Shown here piece by piece: positions 9,601 through 19,657 of a stretch of 64,000 bases of DNA. The translations under genes were made by a program, and so were the position numbers. Source of the DNA: Malus domestica (Eukaryota; Streptophyta; Magnoliopsida; Rosales; Rosaceae); contig NC_091677.1 of assembly GCF_042453785.1 (NCBI RefSeq), positions 28,893,501 through 28,957,500 of the forward strand, read 5' to 3'. Within the stretch, counting starts at the first letter, position 1, and each line of letters begins with the position of its first letter. The notes under the pieces are model-generated. The model had not been told where the DNA came from, did no database searches, and was given only the letters and a program-made list of their open reading frames with translations.

Positions 9601-10399
9601 CGGTGAACTCGTTTTGACCCTCAAATTCTTGGGTCGACTTACTAGGTGTTGTGGGCTGCATGTGCCGATTCACCACCCTTGAATCAAATCCTTAAAGATC
9701 AAGTCACCAACTGGAAGAATAGCCCGTCAATCTTGAAGATCATACCGTTGACCAAACTGCTTAGGTGTGAATTAGAAAGATTGAACAAAGCAACAAGTTG
9801 TCACCTTCACCTCGTGCTTGCTTGCCATGTGTTCGAGTCAACCTTCAAGAATCAAGCCTCAACGGCCCTTGAAGAAAGTTCCAGCCAAATTCAAGATCAA
9901 GCCTAGACGGTCCTTGAGGAAATCACAAGTCCGATTCAAGATTAAGTGTCTACCACCCTTGAATCAAAACCTAGTTCAAGAATAAGCTGTGGAAAATCAA
10001 CAATTGGAGGAATCCAGAAAATCCTCCAACCCAGTTCAAGATCAAAGCTGTGGAAAGTCAACAAGCGCAACAAAATATGTGCCGATTCACCCACTACCAA
10101 AGCCAAAGATCATCTACCACATGAAGCTCCTTGTGGTCCAATTTCAACCTTCAAGATCAAGTCTCGACGACCCTTGAAGAAATTTCAAACAAAAATTCAA
10201 GAACAAGCCTCAACGGCCCTTGAAGAAATCTCAAGCCCAATTCAAGATCAAGCCTCAACGGCCCTTGAAGAAATCTCCAGCCCAATTCAAGATCAAGCCT
10301 CGACGGCCCTTGGATCGACATCTACAGTAAGGGACTTCAAAACGCATCTCCTACACGTGACAAGCACATGTATACGACGTGCCTTGAAGTGGGGGCATT
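9601..10399 (+). repeat. LTR-like CAAGATCAAGCC repeat array and polypurine tract
   Basis: 9830-10320 carries several degenerate copies of the AATTCAAGATCAAGCCTCGACGG + CCCTTGAAGAAATCTC type unit, the same minisatellite found inside the LTRs, though this lies outside them. 10386-10399 (GAAGTGGGGGCATT) directly precedes the LTR start and is the plus-strand priming polypurine tract. Confidence 0.65.
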
Positions 10400-11484
10400 T
10401 GTAGACATCAAAATTTCGGTAAATAAATGTTGACCGATAAATCAAAGTGTCAACGCTCATGTATTACATAAATTTTACATGTAGCGTGTGACTCAACGAA
10501 AATTGAAATGAGTTGGAAAAGTCATCAAATAGGACACGTGTCAACACCTGGCAGAAACGACTTATTTCATCTGGAATATTATATTCAAAATTAGGCCTTG
10601 GAAATTTCTATAAATAGAAGGCTATTTCATTCCAAATAGGAGGAAGGAATTCATATTACACCTTGAAGCTCTGAAGCTCTGAAACTCCGAAGCTCTCAAG
10701 CATCCAGGTTCCCGAAGAATCAAGAAAGCCTTCTTTGTTCTTCGTTCATCGTTCTTCCAAGATCAAGCCCTGACGGCCCTTGAAGAAAGTGTTCTTCGTT
10801 CATCGTTCTTCCAAGATCAAGCCCCAACGGCCCTTTGGATCAACAATCATCCACCAATTTAAGATCAAGCCCCGACGGCCCTTGAAGAAAGTGTTCTTCG
10901 TTCATCGTTCTTCCAAGATCAAGCCCTAACGGCCGTTTGGATCAACAATCATCCACCAATTCAAGATCAAGCCCCGACGGCCTTTGGATCAACCATCCAC
11001 CAATTCAAGATCAAGCCCTGACGGCCCTTGAAGAAAGCACCATCGTTCATCATCCGTTCATCCAAGATCAAGCCCCAACGGCCCTTTGGATCAACAACGT
11101 CGACAAATCCACACATCCAACCGTTCTTCAAGATCAAGCCCAAAAGCCCTTGAAGATCCGTTCATCACTGTTCTTCAAGATCAAGCCCAAAAGCCCTTGG
11201 AGATCCGTTCGTCACTGTTCTTCAAAGATCAAGCCCAAAAGCCCCTTTGAAGATCCGCTCAAATCCACCTTCAAGATCAAGTCCACAGCCCTTGAAGAAC
11301 GTTCATCCTTAGATCAAGCCCAACGGCTCTTTGGATCAATCACACATCCACAAATACACACCTTACGGAGATTGAATCAGAGGATCAAAATAGAGAGAGA
11401 TTGTAACCCAAAACCATCAAATACAAATATTTGTTTGTGCACGTTGTTCTTGTCTCTTTCGTTTCAGGAATTTTCCGTGTTTAG
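10400..11484 (+). repeat. 3' LTR of the gene-capturing element (about 1085 bp)
   Basis: Begins TGTAGACATCAAAATTTCGG right after the polypurine tract and is collinear with 900-1689. It is longer because the CAAGATCAAGCCC minisatellite has more units (10760-11330). Its end reads GTGTTTAG instead of GTGTTCACA, so the last few bases are altered or lost where it meets the inverted LTR. Confidence 0.85.
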
Positions 11485-12373
11485 AAAATTCCTGAAACGA
11501 AAGAGACAAGAACAACGTGCACAAACAAATATTTGTATTTGATAGTTTTGGGTTACAATCTCTCTCTATTTTGATCCTCTGATTCAATCTCCGTAAGGTG
11601 TGTATTTGGTGGGTGTTTCGTTGATCCAAGGGCCGTCGAGGCTTGATCTTGGATGAACAGTTGGAAGTTTCTTCAAAGGGCCGTGGGCTTGATCCTTGAA
11701 GGTGGATTTGAGCGGATCTTCAAGGGCTTTTGGGCTTGATCTTGAAGAAACAGTGATGAACAGATCTTCAAGGGCTTTTGGGCTTAATCTTGAAGAACGG
11801 TTGGATGTGTGGATTTGTCGACGTTTGTTGATCCAAAGGGCCGTTGGGGCTTGATCTTGGAAGAACGATGAACGAAGAACCCTTTCTTCAAGGGCCGTAG
11901 GGGCTTGATCTTGAAGGTGGATGATTGTTGATCCAAAGGGCCGTTGGGGCTTGATCTTAGGATGAACGATGAACGAAGAACGCTTTCTTCAAGGGTCGTC
12001 GGGGCTTGATCTTAAAAGAGCGAAGAACGAAGAACGAAGAGAGCTTTCTTGATTCTTCGGGAACCTGGATGCTTGAGAGCTTCGGAGTTTCAGAGCTTCA
12101 GAGCTTCAAGGTGTAATATGAATTGGTTCCCCTCCCAAATGAATGAAATGAGCTTGTATTTATAGAAATTTCCAATGCCTAATTTTGAATATAATATTCC
12201 AGATGAAATAAGTCGTTTCTGCCAGGTGTTGACACGTGTCCTATTTGATGACTTTTCCAACTCATTTCAATTTTCGTTGAGTCACACGCTACGTGTAAAA
12301 TTTATGTAATACATGAGCGTTGACACTTTGATTTATCGGTCAACATTTATTTACCGAAATTTCGATGTCTACA
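11485..12373 (-). repeat. Third LTR, inverted, joined head-to-head
   Basis: Reverse complement of the LTR, from AAAATTCCTGAAACGAAAGA to ...TTTCGATGTCTACA. It lacks about 11 bp of the LTR 3' end. The arms GTTTCAGGAATTTT (11461-11474) and AAAATTCCTGAAAC (11485-11498) form a palindrome with a 10-bp spacer. It differs from the other two LTRs near the TATA box (TATAAATACAAGCTC, then GGGAGGGGAACC), so it descends from a different copy. The outer TSD GTTGT follows it. Confidence 0.85.
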
Positions 12374-12378
12374 GTTGT

Positions 12379-12732
12379 ATAATTATTCCCTAGGATAATT
12401 TTAATATGTTTAATGTTATTTATTATTTTATTTCCCTTACCATTTTCAAAGTCATTCCAGATCCATTCCAAAGCTTGAACACAAAGGGTTCCATATTTAA
12501 GGTAAGTTTACAAACTTATATTTATATTATTGTAATTTATACAACAACAAATAAATTTGTGTGGACTCGTATGTTAATTTTTTTAAGTAATTAATACTTG
12601 CATGTTAATTTTTGTAAGTAGTTAAGTAATGCTAACAATTACATGTTAAATTTTTTAAGTAATTAAGTAATGTTGTATAATTATTCCCTAGGATAATTTT
12701 AATATGTTTAATGTTATTTATTATTTTATTAA
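12379..12732 (+). repeat. hAT sequence with roughly 300-bp tandem duplication
   Basis: TTGTATAATTATTCCCTAGG and following sequence occurs at 12375 and again at 12673. The segment beginning CCATTTTCAAAGTCATTCCA (12438) repeats 663-899. Joined across the retrotransposon, this is a tandem duplication of about 300 bp that existed before the LTR insertion. Confidence 0.75.
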
Positions 12733-13448
12733 TATTAGGTTTTATTATCAAATTGGATTATTATTCATTAATATTAGGTTTTTTTATTATCAAATTGGAT
12801 TATTATTCATTAAATTAGATTATTATCAAATTGGATTATTATTCATTAAATTGGATTATTCATTAAATTGGCTTATTATCAAATTGGACTATTCATTAAA
12901 TTGGATTATTATTAAATTGGATTATTATCAAATTGGATTATTATTCATTACTATGTTTTATATTAGGATTTTTTTTTTATCAAATTGGATTATTATTCAT
13001 TAAATTGGCTTATTATCAAATTGGACTATTCATTAAATTGGATTATTATTAAATTGGATTATTATCAAATTGGATTATTATTCATCACTATGTTTTATAT
13101 TAGGATTATTTTTTTATCAAATAGGATTATTATTCATTAATATTAGGTTTTTTTTATTATTAAATTGGATTATTATCAAAAAGGAATATTATTCATCACT
13201 ATGTTTTATATTAGGATTATTTTTTTTATCAAATTGGATTATTATTCATTAATATTAGGTTTTATTATTCCATATTATTTTTTTAATTACTTAAATTTTT
13301 ACAATCATTTTCTTTACTTCATATTTAATTCTTCTGTAGAATAACTTTATTATTTAGGTTCTCTTATATAACCGTCATCACTACTATATTTTTTGGCCAA
13401 AAAATATTTGTCTAATTTTCATGAAAATTAAATGTAGGTACATTTACG
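12733..13448 (+). repeat. AT-rich minisatellite in the transposase leader
   Basis: Short units of the TTAAATTGGATTATTATCAA type are repeated many times (12735-13260), with larger composite repeats such as ACTATGTTTTATATTAGGAT at 12951, 13086 and 13196. 13300-13440 looks like an intron ending AAATGTAG just before the transposase ATG. Confidence 0.65.
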
Positions 13449-16400
13449 ATGTCCAGTGGAGCTACTAAACGTGATCCAGCTTGGGAACATGGATACCCAA
13501 TAGACGGAAACAAACATGGCACAATTTGCAAATATTGTGGTCGGGTAATGAAGAGTGGCGGAGTGACACGACTTAAGTATCATCTTAGTGGATTAGATCC
13601 AGCAAAAAATGTCCAACGATGCGATAATGTCCCCCCAGAAGTGAAGGCATTCATCAGCACATTATTAAAAAATAAAAAAGAGCAGAAGGAAAAGATAACA
13701 CAGGGAATGGAAAATATTCGAGCTGGGGGACGGGGAGAAGTCTATGGCCAAGCGATTGACAGTGATGATAATGACGATGAGGACGAATGTGATGATGACA
13801 TGGGACCTGAAGAACGACGCAGTTTGAAACAAGCATTACGTGCCTCCAAACAGTCAGCATGGGAAAGAGAACACCTTCATAAAATTCCTAATAGAGCACA
13901 AGGTTCCGGGACAAGTGGTGGTGCACAAATGAGACGGGGAGGCAGTCTTAGAGAATCACAACCAACACCACCAATAGCCCTAAGTTTATATAAGTCATCC
14001 AAAGCACGTCAAAAGAGTGTTTGGAGTTATTTCACTGGAGGTAATGTGAAGGAGGGAATGGGGCGTCTAATTAGCAAGTTCTTTATCTATGAAAATGTCC
14101 CTGCTGCGAAGGCATCATCACATCATTTCAAAAATATGGTAGTGGGATGTCAACAGGCCGGTGTTGGAGTACAACCTCCCACTCCCTATGAGATAAGAAA
14201 CAAATATTTGGATATGGAGTATAAAGACATTGACGAGTATGTTAACAAGTTGAAGTCAAAGTGGGAAACTAATGGTTGCACAATCATGTGTGACGGATGG
14301 ACCGGCCCGACCAGATTGTCTATCATAAACTTCATGGTATACTCCAAGGGAAAGACAATTTTTTTGAAGTCTGTTGATGCTTCAGACCATATAAAGAATT
14401 ACAAGTATATTTACAAATTATTGAGGGATGTAATCATGGAGGTGGGAGAGCATAATGTTGTCCAAGTCGTGACCGACAACGGTTCTGCATTTGTCAAAGC
14501 TGGAAAAAAGTTAATGAAGCATCATAATGTGTTTTGGACATCATGTGTAGCACATTGTATTGATCTCATGTTTGAGGCAATGGGGAAGAGAGAGAATGTT
14601 GCTATTGTGGTCAAAAGAGCTAGAACAATCACAAATTATATTTACAATCACGGTTGGTTGTTGGCAAAGATGCGTGAATTTTGCAAAGGAGAAATTATTC
14701 GTCCAGCTACCACTCGATTCGCCACAAACTATTCACTAGTGACGATTGGGCCAACCACAATTTGAGTCGCTCAAATACAGGTCGTATGGTGGAAAGTATA
14801 GTGCTTGATCATGCTTTTTGGACTCAATCAGAACATGTGTGCCAAGTGTTTGAACCTCTTTATAAAGTTTTACGGATCGTTGACACAGAAGTGTATCCTA
14901 CTATGGGGGCAGTATATGAGTTGATGCGTGTAGTGAAGGATGAATTGGAAAGAAAACATGTTGCAGACCCATAAAGATAATTGAAGACCGATGGTATAAA
15001 ACATTATACCACGATTTGCATGCAGCAGGTATAAATTATGTCATAATTTGCAATTCATTTATTTAGTTTCATAAGTATTATTTCTCTTATTAGAGTATGT
15101 GTTTCTTTGAACATCATATTATTTGAATCCCCGATACCAATACAGACCCGATGTTGAAGATGATGGTAACCTTATACGTGCTGTACATAATGTATACTCT
15201 AAATTAGACCCTGCATCACCAGCAGTTGGCCAATTTGGAAATGAGGTACATAATTACTTAAATTATAATAATTACTTTGTTGGATTAAACTAACACGATT
15301 TATTGAATTCAGCTAACATGGTTTAAAGATGCAAGAAGAACTTTTGGAGAACCAACATCAGTTGCTGCTCGAACAAATATGTCTCCTAGTGAGTATAAAC
15401 ATATTTCACTATAAGTTTATAATAGAATTTGTTGGAGTTATTAGGCTTATCAACATTGTTTTTCATTGTAGCTGAATGGTGGATCATGTATGGGACCGAT
15501 GCACCAACTATGAGAAAGTTAGCAATCAAAGTATTATCATAAACAGTTTCCTCATCTGCTTGTGAAAGAAATTGGAGCACATTTGCACTCATACACACAA
15601 AGCAAAGAAATAAGTTGGCTCATAGTAGCTTGGAAAAATTAGTTTATTGCTACTACAACATGAAGCTTCAAATTCGAGATAAGGAAGCAGAAATAGATCA
15701 TGTCGACCGTGGTGACCCACTAGATGTGTTTGATATTGTTGATGAAGATGATGATACAGAGGGTAACCAACTTTTTCAATGGATTAGACCTCTTCATTTA
15801 GATGATGATGAAGGCAACCCAGCTCCCAGAGTTGCTGAAGAAGCACGTAATGAAGGGATAAATGTAGAAAGAGTATTAGAGGAGGAGGTGGGATCTAGCA
15901 GGACTGACTCTTTGGAAGAACTTTTGCGCCCAAGACCAAGAAACATTGGAATTCCACCTTCTTCCAATCCTACACAACCACAACATCGTGCTGATACTAA
16001 TGATAGCTCTAGTACAAGATCAGGAGACTCACCTACCACTGGAGGTGGGAATGATGAAGGACATAGTGGAGCTGGAGGTAGTGGTGGTGGATATGGAAAT
16101 TATTATGGACCACCTCCCGAATTTATGAGCCCCTTCACTGGTGAGGCAAACTTCACGCATGCAACACAGGATGATGACCATGGCAGTAGGCGGGCAGGAC
16201 CAGGAATTGGTGCCATAGGGAAGGACTATACTCGCAGAGAAAGAGGCAAGGGGATTTTGTCAAGTCAAGAAAATGACTCGTTATCTAGAAATTCGGACTC
16301 TGTTAGAGTGGGAAGTAGTAACTATGGTAATACTCATAACCAACCATTTCCCTATCCTTCATATCCCATTCCTGTTGGGATGGAATCGAGCGACTCATGG

Positions 16401-16475
16401 AAACAATCCGTGACTCAATCTTCAAATGATTTTGCTTATGGACAAGGTCAACCAATCTCAGATCCATATGGGTAG
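13449..16475 (+). pseudogene. hAT transposase (BED finger, DUF659, hATC), inactivated
   Basis: Cut-and-paste transposase of the Ac/hAT superfamily. Exon 1 starts ATG at 13449. The BED zinc finger lies at residues about 12-58 (C27, C30, H45). DUF659-like catalytic core segments CDGWTGPTRL and VTDNGSAFVKAGKK carry the expected acidic residues. Near 14735 a small deletion shifts the frame inside TTRFATNY. The protein continues out of frame (TSDDWANHNLSRSNTGRMVE) to about 15030. Further exons are readable at about 15110-15245, 15313-15390 and 15472 onward. The hATC dimerisation region (SSACERNWSTFALIHTKQRN) is preceded by an in-frame TAA at 15540-15542. The C-terminal tail to 16475 is Gly/Ser-rich. 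It has at least two disabling lesions. Confidence 0.85.
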
Positions 16476-17004
16476 CATGTTAACAATTACATGCAAAATT
16501 ATTTTGAGGATTTATCATTTGATAACTACTCTTCACAATACACTCACTCTACACATAGAGATGATGAAGATAGTCAAAATTTTGAACCTCATAGGAACTC
16601 TATGTGGTACTAAGTCACTCATGTATCTTACCATGCAATGTATAAAGTATAAAATATTGTACTAATTCATTATATATAAATGATTATGGTGTGTTTAGAC
16701 TTCTTTCATTAATTACTACATATTTTCTACACTCACAATGTTTGTCAACTCGCTATATAATCAACTTGATAATGTTAAATCCATCATGCAATGTATTTCC
16801 TTCCAATTTGTTGTGATAAACTAATAGATAATTGACTAAATAAACATCCTGCAAAGTTTCAATAAAAATTTCCAAGTTTTTCTTACAATTTCCGTGGTTT
16901 CCATGTAATTTTTATCGATATCGATATTATCTCGATATTTCCATCGATATTTCTGTGTTTTCGGACTACCAATATTTCCGATATTACCGATATTTTCTTC
17001 CTTG
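16476..17004 (+). other. hAT 3' noncoding end with subterminal ATATCG repeats
   Basis: From TGAACCTCATAG (16584) onward it matches 25758-26149 of the deletion derivative. The last 90 bp contain repeated CGATATT/ATATCGG motifs, probably transposase-binding sites, and end ...ATTTTCTTCCTTG. The following GCAACTAC (17005-17012) should be the right copy of the 8-bp TSD. Confidence 0.8.
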
Positions 17005-18296
17005 GCAACTACTAATGCATAAATAAAATAGGCAGATACTTTGCAAGGCATTTCAAAACTTATAATCATTCAAATTCATTTTCTAGGAAAAATCTCAAGT
17101 ATATAGATATATATACGGAAAAACCAAAAGCCCACTCACTGATATGTCGAAGAGTCGTAGCCCCCGAGCCTCGATTGATGGCGCTCGTCCACTGGATAGG
17201 TCTCCCCTATATGCGAAATAACTAAATAAACATTAATTAAAGCACATACACAAAACTAGAAAATAACTTCTCATACAATGCTCAAATGGGGTGTTTGAAT
17301 ATACCAACGTGATCTACTCAACACCACGAACATCCCCATATTTTAAAAAAAAAATTCCTAAGCACTCACACGCCGGCCAAGGCACGGCCAAACGCGCTGC
17401 CACGCGCAGGCACGTGCCTGGCATGAGGGACGGAATAGTTAACGTCGTTAGGGAATATTCCGTTAAAAACTAGAATATGCCGTTATATTTACCTGACGGC
17501 GTCAAAATATTCCGTCAACTTTGACGGAATATTCTCCTCCTTCTTCCTTAGATCGTCGGAGCCCCGCGCCGGTGCCGTTGCTATTGCCGGAAACTGGAAA
17601 ATTATTCAAACCTTCATATCTCTTTCATTTCTTAACTAAAACTCATGAAATTTGTCTCAAAATGAAGCTCATGATGCAAGGAACAAAACCTTACCAACTT
17701 TGAGCCCCAATACTCACTGAAACTCATCGGAGAAAGCATGATACTCCGGCCACTTCAACAACTCCTAGAACCCAAGTCTCCCGACGTCCAAAACACTCCA
17801 AAATTACTCCCCGAGCTTCGTGAAGATGTCCCAAAGCTTCCTAGAACCTTAAAACTCCCTAAAAACTTCACGATCACGATCACATGAACAATGCACTAAA
17901 TTGGGGTTTCTGGTTCTCGGATTTTCGAAGGTTTCGCATCCAACAAAAGGCATGGGTGAGCTCCTGGACTTACAAGGAACACAAAGACCACTTCCCCAGC
18001 TTCGATCCGTGACTGGAAGTGAAGGTTTGAAGGTTGTCCGTACGCTTATATGGAAATGGTAGAAAATGCGAGAGGGAGGGAAAGAGAGAAAGAGTCAACG
18101 GGTTACTTTGGGTGTGAGTGTGTGGTCCAGTTTTGGGCATCCAATCACAACAAACAAAAATCTCTTTCTCATTGGGTCCAAACACTTAGGAAAATTGGTC
18201 CACAACCAAAACCTAAACCACACAACACCACAAACGTTCAAGGGTAAATTCATCATCTCACACCATAGACAATAAAATTCGGGAAGGGTTGTCACA
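17005..18296 (-). repeat. Partial LTR of a Ty3-type element (host of the hAT insertion)
   Basis: Collinear with the distal part of the complete solo LTR at 26253-28508, sharing for example GATATGTCGAAGAGTCGTAG, CCCCTATATGCGAAATAACT and the ...TTCGGGAAGGGTTGTCACA terminus. The remainder of this LTR lies left of the hAT, outside the window. It is more diverged than the 26 kb copy, hence older or less constrained. Confidence 0.8.
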
Positions 18297-18762
18297 TTTC
18301 ATGTCAACTCATTATTTTAGTAAATAAACATTAAATAGATTTCTAATCTTGAGTTAAAACCTAAAATTTTTAACTTAAAAAATTTAGATTTTAATCGAGA
18401 AACAGTTTTTCCGCTCCAACCCTTAGGTTAAATTTTTAGCCCGATATTTAGAATAATTTTTTTCTTAAAATGAACAAACGATATTATCTACACTAAAAGA
18501 GAGGGGATGAACTTAACCTCACAATAAGCTAGCAATAATGTGATTCAAATTCGTCTTTAGCGAAATATAAAATGAATAGATAGAATATGGAGATGCTAGA
18601 AGTGGTTTAATTCTCAAATTAAGAAGGTTTTGAACCCTCTGCTTAGGAGAGGATCCAAATCCATGGAAGGGGTGCCAAAACTGAGTAATGCGCTGGTTGA
18701 CAACCTCCTCCTACTAGATAGGTGAGACTCCAATAGTGAAAATGACAAAAAATAGTCATAAA
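18297..18762. other. Intergenic, nothing recognised
   Basis: AT-rich sequence between the LTR remnant and the tRNA gene. Reading both strands I see no gene or element. 18747-18752 is the T6 (on the minus strand) that terminates Pol III transcription of the tRNA. Confidence 0.5.
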
Positions 18763-18835
18763 CGCGCCAGATAGGGGTCGAACCTATGACCTTCTGCTTA
18801 GGAAACAGACGCTCTATCCACTGAGCTACAGGCGC
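18763..18835 (-). tRNA. trnR-CCU: tRNA-Arg (anticodon CCU)
   Basis: A 73-nt cloverleaf on the minus strand: acceptor GCGCCTG/CTGGCGC with discriminator G, D arm GCTCAGTGGATAGAGC, anticodon arm TCTGT-TTCCTAA-GCAGA, and T arm ATAGG-TTCGACC-CCTAT. Anticodon CCT reads AGG codons. No intron is present. B box GGTTCGACC is intact. It matches my recollection of plant nuclear tRNA-Arg(CCU), including the U-U pair at 6:67. A run of T follows within 20 bp downstream, so it is probably functional. Confidence 0.95.
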
Positions 18836-19171
18836 TTGATGGTCATTGACGTGTGTTTGAACATAATATTTCAAATCTCTGTTAGCTGTTTTCTTTTCTC
18901 CTGGCAACTTTTGGTTTGACCACGTTGCGAACTTGTACATTATACAGTCGTCACAGCTGACGGCTCAAGATGAAAAACGTGATTGAAATTCTGTGCTTCT
19001 TCTTCTCCATCTTCCCTTTCTCCAAAAGCTTCACTCGTTGACTTTTTGCTCATTTCCAATCTATATATAGTGCTTCTAATATTTTCATAACACAAAGAAA
19101 ACCAAATCCCAGAAATAATCTCACACTTTTAAGTCCTCAAATACCCTGGAAGTTTCAAACTTCCACTCCCA
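18836..19171 (+). promoter_or_regulatory. Promoter and 5'UTR of the VQ gene
   Basis: TATA box CTATATATAG at 19061-19070 lies about 100 bp before the ATG. W-box cores (TTGAC[C/T], WRKY-binding) lie at 18916-18921 (TTGACC) and 19038-19043 (TTGACT), the latter about 20 bp upstream of the TATA box. A further TTGAC core is at 18846. The region also separates the divergent tRNA gene. Confidence 0.55.
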
Positions 19172-19657
19172 ATGGAACCATTAAGATCTTATTCCTCTTC
19201 CTCTTCAGCCTCCTCCACCACCAAGTACTTGTCCCAAACCATCCAACCAACAAAGGGTTCAACTTCAAACTCAAAGCAGCTTCCCCATCACCAGTCATCA
19301 CTCCACTCGGTTCAAAAATCTTCGTTGAAGCCATGGAAGAAGCCTGCGGTTGCACCACTCCCACCAACCACACCAACCCCACCAAGAATCTACAAAGTTG
19401 ACCCCATTAACTTCAGGGAGCTTGTCCAGCGCCTCACCTGCGCGCCGGAGTTTATGGAGACTCGGTCTCTCCAGAGCGTAGCGCCTCCACTGATCGATAT
19501 CCGTGCGTCTTCTGTACCAAATCATGTCCATTCTTCTTCACCAGAAATTAGCTCACTATTTTCTGTTATGTACAAGGACTTGTCGGATACTTTGGAGCTG
19601 AGTCCGATGCCTCGCCATAAGAAGGTGCATGGTAGCACGGTGGACTCGAGCTATTAG
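19172..19657 (+). CDS. VQ motif-containing protein (161 aa)
   Basis: Single-exon gene starting MEPLRSYSSSSS. The VQ motif FRELVQRLTC lies at residues 81-90 within YKVDPINFRELVQRLT. The usual ending LTG is LTC here, a variant. VQ proteins are small plant nuclear cofactors that bind group I/IIc WRKY factors through this motif and tune defence and development (family knowledge). The N-terminus is Ser/Pro/Gln-rich; a second short conserved block (SLFSVMYKDLSDTLELSP, about 130-147) lies near the C-terminus. It is intronless like most VQ genes. A small protein of 161 aa is typical. W-boxes in its promoter suggest WRKY feedback. The exact VQ subgroup is not assigned. Confidence 0.88.
   Translation: MEPLRSYSSSSSASSTTKYLSQTIQPTKGSTSNSKQLPHHQSSLHSVQKSSLKPWKKPAVAPLPPTTPTPPRIYKVDPINFRELVQRLTCAPEFMETRSLQSVAPPLIDIRASSVPNHVHSSSPEISSLFSVMYKDLSDTLELSPMPRHKKVHGSTVDSSY

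Larger units (their letters stand above)
900..12373 (+). mobile_element. Gene-capturing, pol-less LTR retrotransposon with an extra inverted LTR
   Basis: The outer ends are TGTAGACATC... and ...GATGTCTACA, flanked by identical 5-bp direct repeats GTTGT (895-899 and 12374-12378), the signature of one integrase-mediated insertion. The order is LTR 900-1689, gag 1768-3780, minisatellite, captured host gene fragments 4571-6980, antisense ORF 7583-8251, repeat-rich tail, polypurine tract, LTR 10400-11484, then an inverted LTR 11485-12373. No protease, RT, RNase H or integrase can be found, so mobility must have been supplied in trans. Gag style and antisense ORF suggest a Ty3 Tat-like relative (inference). 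It is inserted in the hAT leader. Confidence 0.88.
1..17004 (+). mobile_element. Autonomous-type hAT transposon, left end outside window, interrupted by an LTR element
   Basis: The right end is seen directly: subterminal ATATCGGTA-type repeats run to ...TTCTTCCTTG at 17004. The same ending and the same leader sequence recur in the complete small relative at 24891-26149, which fixes the element borders. Position 1 here matches position 25104 there, so about 213 bp of the left end are missing from the window. Without the 11.5 kb insertion at 900-12373 the element would be about 5.7 kb. It encodes a BED/DUF659/hATC transposase (13449-16475) that is now broken. It sits inside an old LTR, whose sequence continues at 17005. 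The family is well supported; the left TSD copy cannot be read here. Confidence 0.85.
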
